Shown here: piece after piece, positions 43,495 to 51,936 of the stretch
Numbering within the stretch: the stretch's first letter is position 1
Layout of the letters: every line of letters starts with the position of its first letter
Source of the DNA: JAPLDB01 sp038230515
GTDB taxonomy: Bacteria; Bacteroidota; Bacteroidia; AKYH767-A; 2013-40CM-41-45
Direction: 5' to 3'
Length of the DNA: 64,000 nucleotides
NCBI GenBank assembly: GCA_038230515.1
Contig: JBBRND010000018.1
Span: 1-64,000 of the forward strand
Position numbers and translations under genes: made by a program
Notes under the pieces: model-generated
What the model saw: only the letters and a program-made list of their open reading frames with translations
What the model was told of the DNA's origin: nothing
Databases searched by the model: none

Positions 43495-46400
43495 AAACGG
43501 ATTTGGTCGCGCAAAGTAAACGGATTCAGCTTCGAGATATTTAATTCGAAACGGATTTTCTTCCAGTAGTTATCGAATTTATCAGGGAACTCATCATACA
43601 CATATTTCACATTCGGTGAATAAAGGAATGGGAAGTAAACGGAACACACTTTTGGAATGAGCCGCAGTTCAATACCTGCATCGTACATGAAATCTGTTTC
43701 GTTCTTCAGCGAATTTACTTTTGACTTATCAAAAGCGCCTGCATCGGCAAATAAATAGAATGGCAACTTGCCAGGGAAAGGTACTTTTATATTGAGCGAA
43801 GCCAGCCATATGCTCGCCTGGCCTACTAAACCACCTGTTGCAATTTTAAATCCTCCCTGTGTAGCAGTGAATTGTTGTGAAAGAATTCCTTTAGTTTCTG
43901 ATCGCCCCATAAAAACTTCATCGAACAAATAATCATCATTTCCCCCTTGCCCGTTCATGTGAAAGCGTGCATCAAATTTTCCTGACGATGAATACTTGAT
44001 ATCTTCCAGTTCGCCATTGAAGCCGGCAAATACCCTGAACTCAAAACCTCTTCCTTTTTTGTTAAACGAAATTGTTTGATTGTACTCAATACTTGCGAGT
44101 ACAAGATTTAAAGTTTGCCCGAGCATTACATTGAAATCATACGGATGATAAGTGATTTGATTCCCGAATTTGTATAAAAGTGAATATGAATTCAAATGAT
44201 ATTTTTTTGATTCAATGTTGTAGATGCCATTTGAGTTCGGCTTTGGATAAAGAAGAGTTGAATCTGCTTTATCGTATTCAACATATACATGGCGGATCGA
44301 AATAAAACTATACTCATCAGGATTTATTTTTCTATTGAGCAAACTGAGAGTTGCTGTTGAAGATAGCTTTCGGAAAGAAAAAGTCTTATCAAAGTTCTGT
44401 TTCGTTGTGTCAACGTATCGTGAATAATGTTCATAAGCGTAAGTCGAATACCCCGTGCTTATGGTGATCTTATTGATGTAATCACTATTCACATAAATAT
44501 TGTAACTCAATCTTCCTCCCCCCGCAATATTTTTTGTGCCAAGTGAATACATCGGTGAAAGTGCATACTCAAAACGTTTTTCAACGAGTGTGAGGTTGTG
44601 AATGGCTGCACCGAACATCCACTTGTTGTAGTTGTTCCAGCCGATGGCAGGCGCGAGGTAAATCTGCGAACGTGTTGGGTCTTCTTCTCCAACAGGAATC
44701 TGAATTTTTAGTTTTTCAATCTTCCTGAAAATCCCTGACGTGCGGATGGTGTTGTTTCTTCTTCGCGGTTCGGGAATGCGTTCTTCTCCGTCAATTTTTA
44801 TTGCATCGCAATCCGTACAGTTTACTTTAAATTCCTTTGCGCCTTTGAAACCATCGTACCATTCAGTGCTCAGCACATTTCCTTTTTTCATCGGGCTGAG
44901 TGAAACAGGAGAAGAAATATCTCCTACATTCTTCACGCGCACTGAATATCCTCCTCCAGATTTTTCTGCAGAGGAAATTTTGTAGTCAATCTTTTTTGTT
45001 GATTGCAGTAGATCAACAAACAGCCAATCCAGTTTTTTTTCTGATTTCTTTTCAAAAACCTTTTTCAAATCATTCGGCATCGGGTGTTTGAATTTCCACT
45101 GATCGAAATAGGCATGCATGCAACTGTCAAACAAAGTTTCTCCGAGGTAGCATTTCAGATAATCGAAACTCAGTGCTGTTTTGCGATATACATCAGCACT
45201 GTAATTAAGGCGCGAAAAATATTCTGCATTCAAATCAGGTTGCTGATCTGTGTTTGCGCGCGCACCATGCCAGTATTTCAGGTACTCCAATTTGCGGTGA
45301 TTGTATTTTACTTTCGTTCCCCGTCCAAAAATGCCGGTGTTCTCCATTTGCTTCGCGCTGTCGCCTGCATATTTTGCATAAGTGTAGCGTGTTTCGAGAA
45401 ACTGCGTCATGCCTTCATCCATCCACGGGTGCATGCGTTCGTTGCTTCCGAGTATTCCGTAAAACCAACTGTGCCCGATCTCATGTTGAATGGTTGCTTC
45501 CAGTTCGAATGCATCGCCATACGTGCCGATTGCTGTGAGCATCGGGTATTCCATTCCATCGCCCGATGCATCCGTCACATCCACGCAGGTGAATTGTTTG
45601 TACGGATATTCTCCAACCCATTTTGAAAAATAAGTGAGCGCATCTTTTGCATAGTCATTTGCCTTGAGCCATTGCACGGCTTCTGCATTGGTGAATAGCG
45701 CCCACGTTGTCATCATGCGTTTCGATTCCGGAAGTTCAACGCTGCCTTTCAATACATGATACCGCTTGTCAGCAAACCAGGCGAAGTCGTGAACATTTTC
45801 TGCATGATAGTGTAACGTTTTCAGCAATGAATCCGATTTCGGAAACGAAATGTCTTTCGGAAACGAAGTCATTGCCTGTGTCTCTTTTGATTTTTCGGTG
45901 AGCCAGTGTAGTTCGTCTTCATCAACCAAATCTCCTGTTGCACCCACAACGTAATTATCCGGCAGTGTAACATACACATCAAACGTTCCGAACTCAGAAT
46001 AAAACTCTCCCTGATCGAGGTACGGAAAATAGTTCCATCCGTTCGCATCGTACACTGCGGGCTTGGGATACCACTGCGTGATGAAGTATGACTGATCAAT
46101 GTGCCCGAGGCGGGAAAGTTCTGCAGATGGAATTTTTACTTTGAAGTTGGTGGTGATGCTGATTGTTACTCCTGACAGCAGAGGTTTTTTGAGATGAAGG
46201 ATGCAGACGTCAATCGTGTCTTCAAGAAATTCCCAGTCAACAGTTTTATCATCTACACGAAAATTTAATCCGTCAATGTATCCGAACTCATTCTCCTTTG
46301 CGACTACAAAACGGTTGTCACCTTCTCTCGCCAACTGATCTGCCAAAGCCGTTTCATCATTCTTGTAAGCATTGGGCCAGAGATGAAAATAAATTTCTGA

Positions 46401-46589
46401 TAGCGAATCAGGAGAATTGTTTTTGTAAGAGATGGTTTCATCAGCTTTCAGAAAATGCTTTTTGTCGTCAAGAGAAACGTGAATGATATACTTTACTCCC
46501 TGCTGAAAATAATCCTTTGATGATGCACAATGCACGATGCACAATGCACAATTAAAAAAAAGTGTAAACCGTTTTTGTGACGTAGTCAT
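43491..46589 (-). CDS. M1-family metallopeptidase with C-terminal barrel-like region
   Basis: 1032 residues from ATG 46589 (MTTSQKRF); three codons further up a TTG is possible but less likely. The M1 signature is complete: SGDGMEYPM (GAMEN-like exopeptidase loop), IQHEIGHSWFYGILG with the zinc His, and MDEGMTQFLE with the third ligand. The N-terminal beta saddle is present (residues 30-250). Residues about 640-1032 are beta-rich strands (YALSPMYSLGTKNIAGGGRL, SFISIRHVYVEYDK) that look like an outer-membrane barrel or barrel-like domain, unusual for M1 enzymes but known in Bacteroidota. The signal region contains the repeat NCALCIVHCAS, from a GCACAATGCAC direct repeat. Confidence 0.88.
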   Translation of the reverse strand: MTTSQKRFTLFFNCALCIVHCASSKDYFQQGVKYIIHVSLDDKKHFLKADETISYKNNSPDSLSEIYFHLWPNAYKNDETALADQLAREGDNRFVVAKENEFGYIDGLNFRVDDKTVDWEFLEDTIDVCILHLKKPLLSGVTISITTNFKVKIPSAELSRLGHIDQSYFITQWYPKPAVYDANGWNYFPYLDQGEFYSEFGTFDVYVTLPDNYVVGATGDLVDEDELHWLTEKSKETQAMTSFPKDISFPKSDSLLKTLHYHAENVHDFAWFADKRYHVLKGSVELPESKRMMTTWALFTNAEAVQWLKANDYAKDALTYFSKWVGEYPYKQFTCVDVTDASGDGMEYPMLTAIGTYGDAFELEATIQHEIGHSWFYGILGSNERMHPWMDEGMTQFLETRYTYAKYAGDSAKQMENTGIFGRGTKVKYNHRKLEYLKYWHGARANTDQQPDLNAEYFSRLNYSADVYRKTALSFDYLKCYLGETLFDSCMHAYFDQWKFKHPMPNDLKKVFEKKSEKKLDWLFVDLLQSTKKIDYKISSAEKSGGGYSVRVKNVGDISSPVSLSPMKKGNVLSTEWYDGFKGAKEFKVNCTDCDAIKIDGEERIPEPRRRNNTIRTSGIFRKIEKLKIQIPVGEEDPTRSQIYLAPAIGWNNYNKWMFGAAIHNLTLVEKRFEYALSPMYSLGTKNIAGGGRLSYNIYVNSDYINKITISTGYSTYAYEHYSRYVDTTKQNFDKTFSFRKLSSTATLSLLNRKINPDEYSFISIRHVYVEYDKADSTLLYPKPNSNGIYNIESKKYHLNSYSLLYKFGNQITYHPYDFNVMLGQTLNLVLASIEYNQTISFNKKGRGFEFRVFAGFNGELEDIKYSSSGKFDARFHMNGQGGNDDYLFDEVFMGRSETKGILSQQFTATQGGFKIATGGLVGQASIWLASLNIKVPFPGKLPFYLFADAGAFDKSKVNSLKNETDFMYDAGIELRLIPKVCSVYFPFLYSPNVKYVYDEFPDKFDNYWKKIRFELNISKLNPFTLRDQIRF

Positions 46590-46640
46590 CAATTGCAAAA
46601 TTGAGTGTGCAACTTAGAAAAAAAAATTGAAAGGGAATAG

Positions 46641-47744
46641 TCAGGATTTGGAAAGCAGTTCCTGAATCTTTATTTCTAATTCTTCGAGATGCAATTCTTT
46701 CGCAACTATTTTTCCTGACTGGTCGAGAAGAATAGAATTTGGAATTTCTTCGATGCCATACATCTGCACCACTTTCGAATCCCATTTTTTTAATTCACTT
46801 ACCTGAATCCATGTGATATGATCATGATCAATAGCCGTTTTCCATGCATCCATATTATCATCCAAAGACACTCCATAAATTTCCACTCCTTTTCCTTTAT
46901 ACTTTTTGTAGAGTTCAGCCATTTGCGGCATTTCGCGCCTGCATGGATTGCACCAGCTTGCCCAAAAATCTATCACCACTATTTTTCCTTTCAATGACGA
47001 GAGTGAAATTTCTTTCCCTTCGGGCGATTGCAATTTTATTTCGGGAGCCATGCTCCCCAAGGGGAGCCGCTTCATGTCTTCCACTTGTTTGCTGAACGCA
47101 GCAACATAACTGTTATCACCCAATTCTTTTTTCAGAGAGTCGTTTAATTGTTCGAGCAATTCAACATCTTTTTGCTTATCGAGATACTGAGAGGCAGAAA
47201 GAGAAACAAGTGATGAAAAATTTTTCTGAATAATATCAATTGCAAAACTGCGGATCGTGGAATTGTAAAGTTGCTGAAGTATTGCACCAACAGAATCTTT
47301 GAGTAATGGATTTTGATCGCGAGCCGCAGTGTACAACGTGTTCATGGAGTCAGAAAGCTGATGTTCGAAGTGTTTCAGTTGCAGCAAAAGTTTTGTGTCG
47401 GCTGATCCATCTACATTGTATGTATGCTCTAAATCTTTTGCATCACCGGTAACAGTTAACACTTCGCCTCCTTTCAACACAAGATATGCTACACTTTGCG
47501 CACCGGTGCGCAGCAAATAATAATCGAGGCGGTCTGCGCCATTCCTGAGCGTAAATTTTCCGTTGGCATCTGTAGTTACAGAATCAACAGGCACATCGCC
47601 TTCATTCGTTATCCGTTCAAAATAAATTTTCTGATTGGCTGCGTTTTTCAACACACCTGTAATTTGGGTTTGTTCTTTTTGGGAAGGTTGACATTCCCCA
47701 AAAGCAAAAATAACTGCGGTAAAAAACAGGATTCTTAATTTCAT
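46641..47744 (-). CDS. TlpA-like thioredoxin lipoprotein with DUF4369 domain
   Basis: 367 residues. MKLRILFFTAVIFAFGEC is a lipoprotein signal with FGEC. Residues 25-120 match DUF4369 (QITGVLKNAANQKIYFERI, VDSVTTDANGKFTLR). A helical linker follows. The thioredoxin domain (about 230-367) has APEIKLQSPEGKEISLSSLKG, the active site DFWASWCNPCRREMPQM and the cis-Pro loop IEEIPNSILLDQSG. Role: periplasmic thiol-disulfide reduction, of the TlpA/ResA type, often linked to cytochrome maturation or oxidative stress. A -7-like TACTTTTG lies upstream on the minus strand at 47774-47781. Confidence 0.88.
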   Translation of the reverse strand: MKLRILFFTAVIFAFGECQPSQKEQTQITGVLKNAANQKIYFERITNEGDVPVDSVTTDANGKFTLRNGADRLDYYLLRTGAQSVAYLVLKGGEVLTVTGDAKDLEHTYNVDGSADTKLLLQLKHFEHQLSDSMNTLYTAARDQNPLLKDSVGAILQQLYNSTIRSFAIDIIQKNFSSLVSLSASQYLDKQKDVELLEQLNDSLKKELGDNSYVAAFSKQVEDMKRLPLGSMAPEIKLQSPEGKEISLSSLKGKIVVIDFWASWCNPCRREMPQMAELYKKYKGKGVEIYGVSLDDNMDAWKTAIDHDHITWIQVSELKKWDSKVVQMYGIEEIPNSILLDQSGKIVAKELHLEELEIKIQELLSKS

Positions 47745-47773
47745 TCAGATAATGGCTGATTTAAAGAATTTGG

Positions 47774-47781
47774 CAAAAGTA
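47774..47781 (-). promoter_or_regulatory. Bacteroidota -7 element TACTTTTG of the TlpA-like gene
   Basis: An exact TAnnTTTG match on the minus strand, 29 bp before ATG 47744; the 21-bp array begins 54 bp further upstream. Confidence 0.5.
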
Positions 47782-47834
47782 ATGTTCGCAAAGAAACATG
47801 TAGTGATTTAAATAGTTCGGAAATAATCCCTGAT

Positions 47835-48125
47835 GAAGAAATTGCAATCAATCGTTGATCGAAGGCAATCAATGGTGAATAAATAGTAATCAATCGTTGA
47901 TCGAAGGCAATCAATAGTGAAGAAATAGCAATCAATCGTTGATCGAAGGTAATCAATAGTGAAGAAATAGCAATCAATCATTGATCGAAGGCAATCAATA
48001 ATGAAGAAATAGCAATCTACGGTTGATCGAAAGCAATCAAAGTTGAAGAAATCGCAATCAAGTGTTGATCGAAGGCAATCAATGGTAAAGAAATCTCAAT
48101 CAATCGTTGATTAAAGTCATCAGAA
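47835..48125. repeat. Array of 21-bp half-units in 42-bp pairs
   Basis: Two alternating 21-bp units, GAAGAAATAGCAATCAATCG(T) and TGATCGAAGGCAATCAATGG(T), run from 47835 through about 48125: six complete 42-bp pairs and a seventh decaying pair. Unit length never changes. The half-units share CAATCAAT at the same offset. Local palindromes of the ATCAATCGTTGAT type occur at the junctions. The rest of the 464-bp gap (47745-48208) holds the promoter of the TlpA-like gene and no other gene. The minus strand is open for part of the array (DQRLIAISSLLIAF repeats), but no start or export signal supports translation. Confidence 0.87.
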
Positions 48126-48208
48126 TTAGAATCAATAGAAACAACAGGTGAATCAATGCCAGTAATAAGCAAAAATAACCTGTTAGATTGGCAATAAAGG
48201 CAGGCGGG

Positions 48209-49336
48209 CTACTCCTTAATAAACTTAGCCGCAAAAGTACCGTCTTCCGATTGGACTTCTACGAAATAAATGCCTTGGTGGAAGGCGCTTACATCCACAT
48301 CTGTTTCATCAGCGCTGACCGATTTTGAAAAGAGTTTCTCGCCCAGCACATTTACAACTTGAATGCCGGTCATTTTATTTTTTTTAATGGTCAGGTGGTT
48401 GGTAACGGGGTTTGGAAAAAGAAGCACTTCGCAATCGTAATTGGCGCTGCTTGGAGGATCGCGTTGGTAAACGCGGATGTAGTCAATTTCGAATATAGCC
48501 GGAATTATAGTGTTGTTATCAGGAGCATTACCATGCGCGCCAACGCCTAAACTCGCAATTACGTTGACATGATCATCTTCTCCCGAAGGAAAAGCAGGTA
48601 ACACATTATACACTCCGGGTTCAACACAACACCACGTTACCTGAGTTCCTGCAATTGTATAAAATCTGCTTGTAAGAAATACCTGTTCACCATCTACATA
48701 GAAAGTAATAAAGAAGGGATCCCACTCGATACTGTAAACATGGAAGTCAAGCGAGAAATCAATTCCATCAATTGCGCAATCATGGCGGGCAAAAAAATCT
48801 TGGTCATGCCATTTAATAATTCCCATTGCGTGATGATTCGGTTTGTCGCCATGAATTTCGAACACATCAATTTCGGTTCCTGTACCACCAAACATCCAGA
48901 AGGCAGAACCCAATCCTTTGCCAGAAGGAATTTTGCATCGCGTTTCAAATTTTCCATACATGAATTTGTAATTGTAAGTAGAATGAATTAAGCCGGAGGT
49001 ATAATCTCTTGTTGCAGAAAACCAAGTGGCAGTTTGCCGTCTAGCAATCAGTTTCAGAGTTCCATTGCTTACTTCAAGATTCGTGTCAGTAAAAACTGCT
49101 CCTTCATCACCATGTGTTCTGCAAAATTCGCATTGATCATTTCCCGAAGCTGTGTATGGATAATAGTTAATCCATTTTGAACGATCTAATGAATCACCGT
49201 CAAACTCATCATTAAAAACAAGATGCCATGCGGAGTCAGAACAAATATTTCCTCCGGTGAAAAAAGTTGATTGAGCAAAACTAGAAACTGTTGGTGAGGA
49301 AGTAAATAAAATCAAAAATGAGAATCGGATGTTCAT
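48209..49336 (-). CDS. GH16-family glycosidase with T9SS sorting domain (copy 2)
   Basis: 375 residues. Signal peptide ends near SSPTVSSFAQ. The GH16 domain (about 30-290) starts WHLVFNDEFDGDSLDRSKW and has the catalytic loop GTEIDVFEIHGD, where the two Glu of E-I-D-V-F-E are nucleophile and acid/base and the Asp is the middle residue. FSLDFHVYSIEWDPFFITFYVDGE is the classic strand region. The T9SS type A domain runs from VLLFPNPVTNHLTIKK to KFIKE. Likely substrates are beta-1,3-glucans or related algal polymers; the loops are not specific enough to say. It is the last gene of a four-gene operon. Confidence 0.9.
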   Translation of the reverse strand: MNIRFSFLILFTSSPTVSSFAQSTFFTGGNICSDSAWHLVFNDEFDGDSLDRSKWINYYPYTASGNDQCEFCRTHGDEGAVFTDTNLEVSNGTLKLIARRQTATWFSATRDYTSGLIHSTYNYKFMYGKFETRCKIPSGKGLGSAFWMFGGTGTEIDVFEIHGDKPNHHAMGIIKWHDQDFFARHDCAIDGIDFSLDFHVYSIEWDPFFITFYVDGEQVFLTSRFYTIAGTQVTWCCVEPGVYNVLPAFPSGEDDHVNVIASLGVGAHGNAPDNNTIIPAIFEIDYIRVYQRDPPSSANYDCEVLLFPNPVTNHLTIKKNKMTGIQVVNVLGEKLFSKSVSADETDVDVSAFHQGIYFVEVQSEDGTFAAKFIKE

Positions 49337-49351
49337 TTCCGGTTGATTGAG

Positions 49352-50785
49352 CTAATCCTGATAATAAAGCTTCTCCTCTTTTATTACTCCCCAGTATTGT
49401 AATAGCTGAGAATTTAATTTTGAGTTATTGAAGTCAGTAATTTTATACCATGACATCACTGTGCAATCAGCGTTCAGGTGAACGATTTTTTCTGATGATT
49501 GGGCAATTTTCTCCAATGCAGCTTTTTCACATTCGTTTTCTTTCGAGACAGATTTATCAGCGATGGTGAAGATAAGAAGTACTGCAACCACAACGCCATT
49601 GTAGAAGAGATTGAATTTCGAATGAGACCGGTTCAACAAATGCAAGGTAGAAATGCCGAAAAAATAAAACATGCAGAGTAGCACAGGCAAAAAAGTATCT
49701 CCTCTCACAATGTTCTCGCGATACTCGCGGTATCCGCCAAGCGGAAGAATTAAAATGTAAATCAGGGCAAACAGTCCGATCCATTTCAATTGGGTTATGA
49801 TTTTTTTTCCTTCTGCATTTTGTGCTTCACGAGAGATTAAATAGACATTGAGAATTATCATAGCAAGCAGCAAAGGCATTCCGAGTTTCAGTGTAAAAAG
49901 ATAAAACAAACCAACAGGAAGTCGTGAGTAACGCTCTGATAGTGGAATTGAATGGAAAAAATTTTCAGCATTGTTTCTTCCGATGTAGATTGAATACAAA
50001 CTCAACAAACAAATGAAACCGAAAAAGAACAAAAGCTGCTTTGGAATCTTTTTGAAAGATAAAAAACTGTTTTGTAAAAAAGATGTTGATAATGTTTCAT
50101 TAAAAGTTTTCATCATCATACTTGCGATAATCAAAAAACAACCAATTAAAATAACTGCAGTATTTAAGGGACCGTCAAGAGAAAGAACAACGGAAAACAA
50201 GAGCAAAAAAATACTTTTAACGATTTTTAGCTTTTCCCATTCCTCACTCATAATCCTTTTATAAAACGGAAGAAAGAAAAGCAGCATCAGGCAAGCAGGC
50301 AATGCATAAAAAAAAGCGTAGGTAATTGACGAACTGACTACACTCATGCGCCTGCTGAAACCCTCGGTCTGAAAAAGTGAAGTAATAAGAATTGCTGCCA
50401 CTAAAAATTTTTGGTTTAAAATATTTCGAGTCCCGCTGATGATACAAGCAAGAAGCCAGATAATAAAAATCTGCATTAGAGTTTTAGCTAATGCACATGA
50501 CACGTAAATGCTTTCAACAGGACTCGTGAATTGCTGAAAAATAAAAGGAACACTTTTGAAATAGGATGACATCATCCAGTGGGCAAAAAAACGATTGGTA
50601 CCACCGTACACTTTATTCTCAAGAAGAACACTCAGTCCAAAGGGATCATGCCTGACTTCCGGATAACCAAGAATGATGCTTGCAATATCTCCATCAAGTG
50701 AATGATGGTAATATTGAATGAACGAAAAGGATGCATCTGCCAAAAGAATTACCAGAAAAAGAAACCGCAGATTGGATTTTTTCAT
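49352..50785 (-). CDS. Polytopic membrane protein, family unknown
   Basis: 477 residues with about ten transmembrane helices (FLFLVILLADASFSFI, IFIIWLLACIISG, FFYALPACLMLLFFLPF, VVLSLDGPLNTAVILIGCFLIIA, LLLAMIILNVYLIS, LFALIYILILPLGG, VVVAVLLIFTIAD). No glycosyltransferase motif such as the DE or DxD of GT39 is evident in the first loop, although the helix pattern and the large C-terminal loop (KSVSKENECEKAALEKIAQS) resemble GT-C-like proteins. It is translated 8 bp after one GH16 gene and 15 bp before the other. It may act on or export the same glycan, but that is inference. Confidence 0.7.
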   Translation of the reverse strand: MKKSNLRFLFLVILLADASFSFIQYYHHSLDGDIASIILGYPEVRHDPFGLSVLLENKVYGGTNRFFAHWMMSSYFKSVPFIFQQFTSPVESIYVSCALAKTLMQIFIIWLLACIISGTRNILNQKFLVAAILITSLFQTEGFSRRMSVVSSSITYAFFYALPACLMLLFFLPFYKRIMSEEWEKLKIVKSIFLLLFSVVLSLDGPLNTAVILIGCFLIIASMMMKTFNETLSTSFLQNSFLSFKKIPKQLLFFFGFICLLSLYSIYIGRNNAENFFHSIPLSERYSRLPVGLFYLFTLKLGMPLLLAMIILNVYLISREAQNAEGKKIITQLKWIGLFALIYILILPLGGYREYRENIVRGDTFLPVLLCMFYFFGISTLHLLNRSHSKFNLFYNGVVVAVLLIFTIADKSVSKENECEKAALEKIAQSSEKIVHLNADCTVMSWYKITDFNNSKLNSQLLQYWGVIKEEKLYYQD

Positions 50786-50793
50786 TCGGGGGG

Positions 50794-51930
50794 TTATTCC
50801 TTAATAAATTTAGAAGCAAAAGTACCATCATCCGATTGCACCTCCACAAAATAAATTCCTTTCGAAAAAATACTTACATCAACTTCTGTTTCATCTCCAC
50901 TTACTTCCTTGGAAAAAAGTATTTCTCCCAATACATTTTCAATCCTCAACAATGTCATCTTATTTTTCTTAATATTCAAATGATTTGTAACAGGATTCGG
51001 AAAAAGGATGACTTCACAATCGTAGTTGGCACTTGACGGGGGATCGCGCTGGTAAACACGGATGTAGTCAATTTCGAATTGGGTAAGAGAGGGAGTGGTA
51101 CTGTCGGGTGCGTCTTGCGAGGATCCATTACCTCCAAGAGAAAGATTGGCGATTGGACCTAGCATTTCACTTTTCCCAAATGGAAAATAGGGTTCCATAG
51201 AGTAAATTCCTGGTTCAACGCAACACCAGGTTACTTGTGTGCCGGATAATGTATAAAATCTGCTTGCTTTAAAAACAGTTAAGCTGTCCACTGTGAAATT
51301 TACAAAAAACGGATCCCACTCAAAACTGTAAACATGAAAATCTTGAGAGAAATCTATTCCGTCATACGCACACTCGTGGGCTCCCAGTTTTTGCGTTTCA
51401 TGATATTTAATATATCCCAAATGATGGTGATGAGGTGTGTGTCCATGAATTTCAAAAACATCTATTTCGGTTGCAGTGCCCATTCCGTCTCCACCAAACA
51501 TCCAAAAGGCAGACCCAAGTCCCTGCCCTGCAGGAATCTTGCAACGTATTTCGTACTTTCCGTAACCAAATCTGAATTGACTTTTTGCTAATATTACGCC
51601 TGAAGTATAGTCGCGTGTTTGAGAATACCATGATGCAGTTTGTCGTTTCGCAATCAGTTTCAAGGTTCCATTACTTTCCACAACGCTGCTATCGGTATAA
51701 ATATTTTTTTTTTCGACTCTTGAACCTTCACATTGATCAGTCCAATCCGCAGCACATGGGAAATAAGTCAACCACACAGAACGATCAAGTGAATCACCGT
51801 TAAACTCATCATCGAAAACAAGATGCCACTCAGCATCAGAGCAAATATTCCCTCCGGTAAAAAAAGTTGATTGAGAATATGCTGAAGCAGATAATAAAAT
51901 CGAAAATAAATATACTATTAAAAGTTTCAT
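50794..51930 (-). CDS. GH16-family glycosidase with T9SS sorting domain (copy 1)
   Basis: 378 residues, a close paralogue of the gene at 48209. Signal peptide MKLLIVYLFSILLSASAYSQ. GH16 core: DDEFNGDSLDRSVW, GLGSAFWMFGGDGMG, catalytic loop ATEIDVFEIHGHTPHH, and FSFEWDPFFVNFTVD-like strands (VYSFEWDPFFVNFTVDSL). The T9SS type A domain runs from VILFPNPVTNHLNIKK to ASKFIKE, nearly identical to copy 2. The loop following the catalytic motif is His-rich here and differs from copy 2 (HGDKPNHHA), so substrate preference may differ. Second gene of the operon. Confidence 0.9.
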   Translation of the reverse strand: MKLLIVYLFSILLSASAYSQSTFFTGGNICSDAEWHLVFDDEFNGDSLDRSVWLTYFPCAADWTDQCEGSRVEKKNIYTDSSVVESNGTLKLIAKRQTASWYSQTRDYTSGVILAKSQFRFGYGKYEIRCKIPAGQGLGSAFWMFGGDGMGTATEIDVFEIHGHTPHHHHLGYIKYHETQKLGAHECAYDGIDFSQDFHVYSFEWDPFFVNFTVDSLTVFKASRFYTLSGTQVTWCCVEPGIYSMEPYFPFGKSEMLGPIANLSLGGNGSSQDAPDSTTPSLTQFEIDYIRVYQRDPPSSANYDCEVILFPNPVTNHLNIKKNKMTLLRIENVLGEILFSKEVSGDETEVDVSIFSKGIYFVEVQSDDGTFASKFIKE

Positions 51931-51936
51931 TCTTTT

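Noticed and set aside
47045..47070. Palindrome CTCCCCAAGGGGAG in the thioredoxin gene as a further insert
   Set aside because: The encoded PLGSMAPEIKL is normal for this family, so insertion is not supported.
47741..47977. 78-codon minus-strand frame over the second array
   Set aside because: Same reason: a 14-residue repeat from the 42-bp period. It also overlaps the start of the TlpA-like gene.
27122..48125. CRISPR arrays at the two repeat regions
   Set aside because: There are no spacers. Units abut directly, are degenerate, and no cas gene is present.
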